Source: Actinoplanes lutulentus
GTDB lineage: Bacteria > Actinomycetota > Actinomycetes > Mycobacteriales > Micromonosporaceae
Reading direction: 5' to 3'
DNA length: 64,000 nt
Assembly (NCBI RefSeq): GCF_003259845.1
Contig: NZ_QLMJ01000028.1
Location: 62,001 to 126,000 of the forward strand
In this document: positions 58,333 to 64,000 of the stretch, piece by piece
Layout of the letters: each line of letters starts with the position of its first letter
Numbering within the stretch: position 1 is the first letter of the stretch
The notes under the pieces: generated by a model
Database searches by the model: none
Told to the model about the DNA's origin: nothing
The model's input: the letters and a program-made list of their open reading frames with translations, nothing else
Position numbers and translations under genes: made by a program

Positions 58333-59280
58333 ATGACGTCTGCCGTCACGGCACACGAACTCACCAAGTCCTATCCAGGACACGTCACCGCTCTCGACGG
58401 GCTCACCCTCACGGTCCGCGCCGGCGAGGTGTTCGGCCTGCTCGGCCCGAACGGCGCCGGCAAGTCCACCACCGTCAAGATCCTCACGACCCTCGCACGG
58501 CCGGACTCCGGCTCCGCCACGGTCGCCGGCCACGACGTGCTGCGTCACCCGGCCCGGGTACGCCGCGCCATCGGCGTCGTCGCCCAGCGCTCCGGCCTGG
58601 ATCCGATGGCCTCCGGCAGGGACAACCTCACCCTGCAGGGCAGGCTTTTCGGGGTACGCGGACACGCGCTCACCAGCAGAGTCGACGAACTGCTCGACCG
58701 TTTCGACCTGGCCGGCGCCGCCGGCCGCAATGTCCGCGGCTGGTCCGGTGGCATGCAGCGCCGCCTCGACGTCGCCCTGGCTCTGGTGCACCGCCCCGAG
58801 GTGCTCTTCCTCGACGAACCCACCACCGGACTCGACCCGGAGGTGCGCACGGCGATGTGGTCCGAGATCGCGCGGCTCGCCGCCGATGAGTCGATGGCCA
58901 TCCTGTTGACCACGCACTATCTGGACGAGGCGGATCGGCTGGCGGCCCGGCTCGCCATCGTCGACGGCGGGCGGATCGTCGCCGAGGGCACTCCGGCGCA
59001 GCTCAAGGGCGAGTTGCAGGGTGATGCCGTACATCTGGAGCTGGAGCGACCCGCTGACGAGCCGCAGGCGCGGCAGGCGATCGGGACGGTGGCTCGCTTG
59101 CGGGAGGTTTCGTTCGACGGGCGGCTCCTGAGTGCTCGGGCGGACGACGGGGCGGCAGCGGTCCCGGCCGCGCTCGCTGCGCTGGAGACCGCCGGCGTGG
59201 GCGTGGCAACCGTGACCGTGGCGCGGCCGTCGCTCGACGACGTGTATCTGCGCCACGCGGGAAGGCGGTTCGCGGCATGA
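58333..59280 (+). CDS. ABC transporter ATP-binding protein (DrrA-like)
   Basis: About 315 aa from ATG 58333 (GGAG at 58323-58326). Walker A GPNGAGKST, Q-loop VAQRSGLD, signature WSGGMQRRLDVALALVHRPE, Walker B VLFLDEPTTGLD, His switch TTHYLDEADR, C-terminal DUF4162-type domain. Daunorubicin-resistance type exporter half. Overlaps the permease by ATGA (59277-59280). Confidence 0.95.
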   Translation: MTSAVTAHELTKSYPGHVTALDGLTLTVRAGEVFGLLGPNGAGKSTTVKILTTLARPDSGSATVAGHDVLRHPARVRRAIGVVAQRSGLDPMASGRDNLTLQGRLFGVRGHALTSRVDELLDRFDLAGAAGRNVRGWSGGMQRRLDVALALVHRPEVLFLDEPTTGLDPEVRTAMWSEIARLAADESMAILLTTHYLDEADRLAARLAIVDGGRIVAEGTPAQLKGELQGDAVHLELERPADEPQARQAIGTVARLREVSFDGRLLSARADDGAAAVPAALAALETAGVGVATVTVARPSLDDVYLRHAGRRFAA

Positions 59281-60053
59281 CGACACTGGTCTCGCACACC
59301 TGGTGGATGACGAACCGTCGGCTGAAAGTGCTGGTGAAGCAGCCGGCTTTCGTGGTGATCCTGCTGATTCAGCCGGCGATCTGGCTGTTCCTGTTCGGCA
59401 ATCTGTTTCGCCGGGTGGTGGAGCTGCCCGGTTTCGGGACGACCTCCTATCTCGACTATCTGATCCCCGGCGTCGTCGTGATGACGGCCGTCTCGTCGAA
59501 CATGTGGGCCGGCATGGGCATGCTCGAAGAGATCGAGCGCGGCACCATGAACCGTCTGCTCACGACCCCGGTCGCCCGGGGCGCGATCATGAACGCGGCC
59601 GTGCTGGAGCAGGCGCTCAGCACCACCGTGCAGGTGCTGGCGATCATCCTTCTCGGTCAGATCGCCGGAGCGGATTATCCGGGCGGGCTCCTCGGACTGG
59701 CCGTGATGACCGTCGCGGCGGTGCTGCTCGGGACGATCTTCAGTGCGTTCTCCAACACGGTCGGGATGCTCGTCCGCCAGCGCGAGACGATCATCGGGAT
59801 CAACACGATGCTGCTCCTTCCTCTGACGTTCCTGTCGTCGGCGTTCATGGCGGAGTCGTTGATGCCGTCGTGGATGAGCACGATCGCGTCGTTCAATCCG
59901 GTGAACTGGGCTCTGGACGCGGCCCGCGCCGCGATGAACGAGACACCGGACTGGGGGATGGTCCTGGTTCGCGGGTCGTGGCTGCTCGGGGCGGCGGTCC
60001 TCATGCTGGTGTTGTCGGTGGGGACGTTCCGCTCTTACCAGAAGTCGGTCTGA
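59277..60053 (+). CDS. ABC-2 type transport permease (DrrB-like)
   Basis: 258 aa with six transmembrane helices; signature FLFGNLFRRVVELPGFGTTS YLDYL region and MNRLLTTPVARGAIM. Works with the preceding ATPase as a drug or lipid exporter. Overlap by ATGA shows translation coupling. Its last 53 bases run into the convergent membrane gene. Confidence 0.92.
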   Translation: MTTLVSHTWWMTNRRLKVLVKQPAFVVILLIQPAIWLFLFGNLFRRVVELPGFGTTSYLDYLIPGVVVMTAVSSNMWAGMGMLEEIERGTMNRLLTTPVARGAIMNAAVLEQALSTTVQVLAIILLGQIAGADYPGGLLGLAVMTVAAVLLGTIFSAFSNTVGMLVRQRETIIGINTMLLLPLTFLSSAFMAESLMPSWMSTIASFNPVNWALDAARAAMNETPDWGMVLVRGSWLLGAAVLMLVLSVGTFRSYQKSV

Positions 60054-60579
60054 CCTCTTCCGGACGCGGGTGGTCTTCGAGGCCGCCCGCGTCGTCACCC
60101 TGACGGTGTGGCCACTGGGATGGCTCGGACAGGAAATCCGCTCGCGCCTGCAGGCGTTTTCGGTGTGCGCGGGCGCGGCGCAGGAGCAGGGCGGCGACGA
60201 CGACGGTGGACAGGGCTGACAGGGTGGCAGCGAGGGGCAGAGGCCCGGGCCGGGCGACGGTGACGGCCACCGACACGGCCGTGGTCGCGGTGGTGAAGGT
60301 CAGCGCCAGCCAGCCGGCGATCACCCGGTCGGCAGCGAACATCGGCAGCCGGGCCAGGGTGACGATCGCGTAGGCCGACCAGCTCGCGCCCACGACGACC
60401 AGCGCGCCGAACGCCAGCCGGGTCCGCAGGGGGAGTGGGTCGGGCTCGGTCAGCCAGAGCAGGAGCAGCAGGCCGGCGCCGCAGCCGCCGGCCAGCCCGA
60501 CGAGAACGAGAGAGATGCGCCGGCGCAGCGACATGCCGCGCAGCACGGTCTCCGGGGTGAAACCCGGTCGATCGGTCAC
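60001..60579 (-). CDS. membrane protein coupled to the ECF sigma factor
   Basis: 192 aa from GTG 60579. Four transmembrane helices (ISLVLVGLAGGCGAGLLLLLW first) and a Lys/Arg-rich then acidic C-terminal tail. GTGA at 60576-60579 overlaps the sigma-factor stop, so the two are co-translated. This is the position of an anti-sigma factor, but no ZAS (zinc anti-sigma) motif is visible; it may be an unconventional regulator of the sigma factor. Confidence 0.75.
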   Translation of the reverse strand: MTDRPGFTPETVLRGMSLRRRISLVLVGLAGGCGAGLLLLLWLTEPDPLPLRTRLAFGALVVVGASWSAYAIVTLARLPMFAADRVIAGWLALTFTTATTAVSVAVTVARPGPLPLAATLSALSTVVVAALLLRRARAHRKRLQARADFLSEPSQWPHRQGDDAGGLEDHPRPEEVRPTSGKSGTSPPTTPA

Positions 60580-61103
60580 GACTCGTATCCCTTCGCGATG
60601 AGGTGGTCCCGCAGCAGGCGGCGGGCGCGGTGCAGGCGGGACTTGACGGTGCCGACCGGGACGGCGAGGACCTCCGCGCACTCGTGCAGGCTCAGGTCCT
60701 GAAGGTGGAACAGCTCGATCACCTCACGGTCCGGCGGGGGCAGGCCGCCGAGACCCTCGGTGACCTGGGCACGGTCGAGCACGTCGTCGACCGCGTCACG
60801 GTCGTCGGGGATGTCGGACTCCAGCGGCTCCGGTAACGCGTACCCAAGACGCAGTTGATCTGTGAGAGCGCGGCGCGCGATGGTGAAGAGCCAGGGCGCG
60901 AAGCGCTCGGGCTCGCGCAGGCGAGGCAGAGAGCCGAGCGCGGCCGCCCAGGCCTGCTGGGTGACGTCGTCGGGGTTGCCGGTCATGCGGCGGACGTAGC
61001 GCCACAATGGTTCGTGCCAGTGGCTGACGAGCTCGGCGAGGGCGCGGCGGTCACCGAGCTGCGCCCGCACCACCAGGCGGGCATCACGTGCGACTCGATC
61101 CAC
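60576..61103 (-). CDS. ECF-family RNA polymerase sigma factor
   Basis: 175 aa from GTG 61103 (GGGAG just upstream). Region 2 (LGDRRALAELVSHWHEPLWR, MTGNPDDVTQQAWAAALGSL) and region 4 (DREVIELFHLQDLSLHECAE, VPVGTVKSRLHRARRLLRDH). Cytoplasmic; promoter and stimulus unknown. Coupled to the membrane protein behind it. Confidence 0.93.
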   Translation of the reverse strand: MDRVARDARLVVRAQLGDRRALAELVSHWHEPLWRYVRRMTGNPDDVTQQAWAAALGSLPRLREPERFAPWLFTIARRALTDQLRLGYALPEPLESDIPDDRDAVDDVLDRAQVTEGLGGLPPPDREVIELFHLQDLSLHECAEVLAVPVGTVKSRLHRARRLLRDHLIAKGYES

Positions 61104-61173
61104 TCCGGCTCCCGATGTCTGGGGGTTCTCACACCCTGACAGTCGTTGCCGGCGCCGGAAAGGTTCGCGGATT

Positions 61174-62124
61174 TCAGGCCGGGATTGGGCGGAAGACCGC
61201 GGCGGCCGCGGCACGACCCGCTTCGAGGGCGGCGAGCAGGACTTTGCCGTCCTTGGTCAACCGGCCCACCATCGGACCGGTCGCCGGCGGGCGGATCGAC
61301 AGCACCGCTGCTCCGGAGCGATCGTATTCGGCCAGCGTGGCCTCGTCCTCGGAGAGCCGCACGGCCCGCGCGAGATAGCTGCGGTGCAGATCGGGCGTGT
61401 GGCCGCGCAGAGCGGCCCGGGCGATCAGCCGGGCCGACCAGGACGGATCCGTCCTCACGGACATCTTCGCCGGCAGCGGCCGTGAGCGCAGAACCAGCAC
61501 GTGGGTGGCGTTCTGGGCGAGAGCGGTGCGGTACGGGACGGACTCGGCCAGCCCCGCGTCGTAGAAGAGCCGCCCGCCCAGCGCGACCGGCGGACCCGCC
61601 AGCAACGGGAGGGCGGCGCTCGCCCGCAGCGCCAGCCGGATGTCGGCCGGATCGGTCAGAAGCGGACGCAGGTCGGTCGACTCACCGGTCGCGCAGTCGG
61701 TCGCGAGGGGGTGGTACTCGATGCTGTTGCCGAGGATGGCGGGGAAGTCCATCTGGTCGACCACGGCGTAGTAGTGCTCGACCAGGTGGTGCACGTCGAC
61801 CATCGGCTTGCCGCGCCAGATGTTCGACAGCCGGATCATCGCGTTGGCATAGGTGGGGTCGGCCCAGCCGGTCAGCTTCTCCGGGGTGCTGGTGAGCAGC
61901 CAGGCGCCGGTGATCGCCCCGGCCGAGGCGCCGTAGACGGCGTCGAAGGACTGGGTCACACCGGCCTCGTGCAGCGCCAGGGCCATGCCGGCGGAGACCG
62001 TGCCGCGCATGCCGCCGCCCTCGATCGCCAGGGCGACCCGGTGGCCGTCATCGCGCTGACCTGGACGGCTGCCGGTGGCGACCCGGTCGGCGATCACTCG
62101 CAGCACGTCGTGCCCGTCCGTCAT
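61174..62124 (-). CDS. patatin-like phospholipase
   Basis: 316 aa. Oxyanion loop EGGGMRGT (about 35-42), nucleophile GASAG (about 65) with the catalytic Ser, and the Asp in FYDAGLAES (DxG) (about 190). Cytoplasmic acyl hydrolase with a Ser-Asp dyad. Length is normal for bacterial patatins. Divergent from the alcohol dehydrogenase, across 123 bases. Confidence 0.93.
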   Translation of the reverse strand: MTDGHDVLRVIADRVATGSRPGQRDDGHRVALAIEGGGMRGTVSAGMALALHEAGVTQSFDAVYGASAGAITGAWLLTSTPEKLTGWADPTYANAMIRLSNIWRGKPMVDVHHLVEHYYAVVDQMDFPAILGNSIEYHPLATDCATGESTDLRPLLTDPADIRLALRASAALPLLAGPPVALGGRLFYDAGLAESVPYRTALAQNATHVLVLRSRPLPAKMSVRTDPSWSARLIARAALRGHTPDLHRSYLARAVRLSEDEATLAEYDRSGAAVLSIRPPATGPMVGRLTKDGKVLLAALEAGRAAAAAVFRPIPA

Positions 62125-62247
62125 GGCGTCCCCCTTTGGTGCTCTTTCCGCGTCCTGCAGCGTAAGCGGGACTCACATCGGAGTGGACCGGGTTGAGACG
62201 TACTCCTCTTTTGGTTCAGCGGTCATTTCAAGGGCAACCACGGTGGC

Positions 62248-63441
62248 ATGCGAGCTTTGACATGGCAGGGAACGTCCAAGGTGTCGGTGGAGACCGTGCC
62301 CGACCCCAAGATTCAGGAACCGACCGACGCGATCGTGCGGATCACCTCGACCGCGATCTGCGGATCCGACCTGCATCTGTACGACGTGCTCGGCATGTAC
62401 CTCGACAAGGGCGACGTCCTCGGGCACGAGCCGATGGGCATCGTCGAGGAGGTCGGGCCGGAGGTCACCCACATCAAACCGGGCGACCGGGTGGTGATCC
62501 CGTTCAACATCTCCTGCGGGCACTGCTGGATGTGTACGCGCGGCAACTTCGCCCAGTGCGAGACCACCCAGGTGACCAGCGAGGGCAAGGGCGCCTCGCT
62601 GTTCGGGTACACCAAGCTGTACGGGCAGGTGCCCGGCGGCCAGGCCGAGTACCTGCGGGTGCCGCAGGCGCAGTTCGGCCCGATCAAGGTGCCGTCACAC
62701 CACCCGGACGAGCGGTTCCTCTTCCTCTCCGACGTGCTGACCACCTCGTGGCAGGCCGCCAAGTACGCCGACATCCAGCCTGGTGACACGGTGTTCGTGA
62801 CCGGTCTCGGGCCGATCGGGCAGATGAGTGCCCGGATCGCCCGGCACCTCGGCGCGGGTCGGGTGATCGCTTCCGACAACGTCCCGGAGCGGCTGGCGAT
62901 GGCTCAGCGGCACGGCATCGAGACGCTGAACACCGGCGATGTCGACGTGCCGGCGGCGGTGCTCGATCTGACGTCGGGCCGGGGTGCGGACAGCGTGATC
63001 GAATCGGTCGGGATGGAGGCGCACGGGTCGCCGATCCAGTCCGCGGCGGTCAAGGCGACCGGGCTGCTGCCTGATGTGCTGGCCCGCAAGGCCGTGGAGA
63101 CGGTCGGCATCGACCGGATGGCCGCGTTGAACACGGCCTTCGCCGCGGTCCGGCGGGCCGGAACGGTCTCGATCATCGGGGTTTACGGGGGCAATGCCGA
63201 CCCGATCCCGATGATGGATCTGTTCGACAAGGGTGTGACGCTGCGGATGGGGCAGGCGCACGTGAAGCGCTGGGTGGACGAGATCCTGCCGCTGCTTACC
63301 GGGGATGACGACCCGCTCGGCGTGGATGACCTGGTCACGCACCGGTTGCCGCTGGAGCAGGCGCCGCATGCCTACGAGATTTTCAAGAAGAAGCAGGACG
63401 GCTGCATCAAGGTCGTCCTGAAGCCGGGGGTCGTGTCCTAG
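62248..63441 (+). CDS. zinc-dependent alcohol dehydrogenase (formaldehyde dehydrogenase-like)
   Basis: 397 aa. Zinc sites: catalytic ICGSDLHLY, GHEPMG, and the structural four-Cys lobe SCGHCWMCTRGNFAQC. NAD-binding GLGPIGQMSARIARHLGAG. The GADSVIESVGMEAHG segment and length match the glutathione-independent formaldehyde dehydrogenase-like group, so a role in aldehyde detoxification is plausible. No strong ribosome site. Confidence 0.92.
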   Translation: MRALTWQGTSKVSVETVPDPKIQEPTDAIVRITSTAICGSDLHLYDVLGMYLDKGDVLGHEPMGIVEEVGPEVTHIKPGDRVVIPFNISCGHCWMCTRGNFAQCETTQVTSEGKGASLFGYTKLYGQVPGGQAEYLRVPQAQFGPIKVPSHHPDERFLFLSDVLTTSWQAAKYADIQPGDTVFVTGLGPIGQMSARIARHLGAGRVIASDNVPERLAMAQRHGIETLNTGDVDVPAAVLDLTSGRGADSVIESVGMEAHGSPIQSAAVKATGLLPDVLARKAVETVGIDRMAALNTAFAAVRRAGTVSIIGVYGGNADPIPMMDLFDKGVTLRMGQAHVKRWVDEILPLLTGDDDPLGVDDLVTHRLPLEQAPHAYEIFKKKQDGCIKVVLKPGVVS

Positions 63442-63499
63442 AGTCCTAGGATGCCAAAGGGGTGGTGAGCGGGCCGACTCGGGCATTACCGCACCCCGG

Positions 63500-64000
63500 T
63501 CAGTCGGGCACTGCTGGGGAAGGCGCCGGCCAGGCGGCCATGGCCAGTTCCGCGGTGTCGGAGAGTTCCGCCGCTGTGGCGCCGTCTCGTGCGCGCTGGG
63601 ACATGCCGTGGATGACGGCCGTGAAATACGCGGCCAGTTTCCGGGGGTCGGCTGTCGCCGGAATCTCGCCCTGGTGCCGGGCGGTCGTCAGGCGCGTCTC
63701 GAAGGTGCCGACATTGGCGTTGCGCAGGTCACGCATGTAGGTGGCCACGTCGGTGTCGGCCGCGGCGGCGCTGCAGAGCAGGTTTCCGGCCGGTGTCTCG
63801 GGGTCGGTGTACATCGCCGCGGCGTCGAGCAGGATGCGGTGAAAAGCGGCGAAGGCCGTGGGTTCCCTGGACATGGCGGCCCAGATGAACTCTCCGGCAG
63901 GGGAGCGGCCGTACGCCTCGACGACTTCGTTGAACAGCGACCTCTTGTCCCCGAACGCCGCGTAGAGGCTGCCCGGCCGGATGTTCATCTCCCGGGTCAG
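63500..64000 (-). CDS. TetR/AcrR-family regulator (5' end outside window)
   Basis: 167 visible aa, the N-terminus being beyond the right edge. The remnant of the HTH (LTREMNIRPGSLYAAFGDKR) and ligand domain (FIWAAMSREPTAFAAFHRIL, ARHQGEIPATADPRKLAAYF) remains. Tail-to-tail with the dehydrogenase gene, 58 bases away. Resembles the AcrR-type regulators close to oxidoreductases. Confidence 0.88.
   Translation of the reverse strand: MTREMNIRPGSLYAAFGDKRSLFNEVVEAYGRSPAGEFIWAAMSREPTAFAAFHRILLDAAAMYTDPETPAGNLLCSAAAADTDVATYMRDLRNANVGTFETRLTTARHQGEIPATADPRKLAAYFTAVIHGMSQRARDGATAAELSDTAELAMAAWPAPSPAVPD

Overview
The window is very GC-rich, uses GTG and TTG starts freely, and carries several actinobacterial hallmarks: a rifampin phosphotransferase with an upstream rifamycin-associated element, divergent XRE regulator/short-chain dehydrogenase pairs, a LytR-CpsA-Psr protein, a DrrA/DrrB-type exporter and an rrn-leader-like boxA. 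The mix, including a chemoreceptor, FIST and GGDEF-EAL genes, fits a Micromonosporaceae-type actinomycete, possibly Actinoplanes. That placement is inference from gene content, not a phylogenetic result.

Layout. 1-4.3 kb: 3'-truncated kinase/ATPase fusion, a short-chain dehydrogenase with a divergent XRE regulator, and a small ORF ending at a terminator. 4.4-6.7 kb: an array of 19 tRNA genes with an HNH endonuclease gene inside it, preceded by a boxA-like leader and two strong hairpins, and bounded by a 17-nt inverted repeat. 6.7-11.2 kb: siderophore-interacting protein with TetR and a double palindromic operator, two GNAT acetyltransferases, and a PanE/ApbA-type reductase with a divergent TetR. 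11.3-18.6 kb: an accessory island of small orphan proteins (Imm21, possible Imm26 and Imm10, DUF1877, DUF7710, DUF6998, a zinc-ribbon protein, a beta-propeller protein). 18.7-20.3 kb: an inactivated IS630-type element with a convergent passenger gene.

20.3-42 kb is mostly chromosomal housekeeping and accessory metabolism: membrane proteins, a metallo-beta-lactamase-fold hydrolase, the RAE-rph resistance locus, a second SDR/XRE pair, an LCP protein, an aminotransferase/NUDIX operon, a secreted M15 peptidase followed by a chemoreceptor, a short adenylate kinase, a LuxR regulator, an SDR/TetR pair, and a SpoIIM-like/RDD divergent membrane pair. 42-52 kb: CGNR, LUD/HxlR, a 1631-residue secreted protein with two GH43 modules, and a FIST/GGDEF-EAL operon. 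52-64 kb: DoxX protein, nucleotidyltransferase, ornithine cyclodeaminase overlapping proline racemase, acyltransferase, PadR plus ABC exporter, ECF sigma factor with a translationally coupled membrane protein, patatin, zinc alcohol dehydrogenase and a 5'-truncated TetR.

The most unusual region is the tRNA array. Its boxA-like leader, terminator-like hairpins and mirrored end repeat together suggest a long transcript handled like an rRNA operon (antitermination, and possibly closure by a long-range stem). No integrase is visible beside it.
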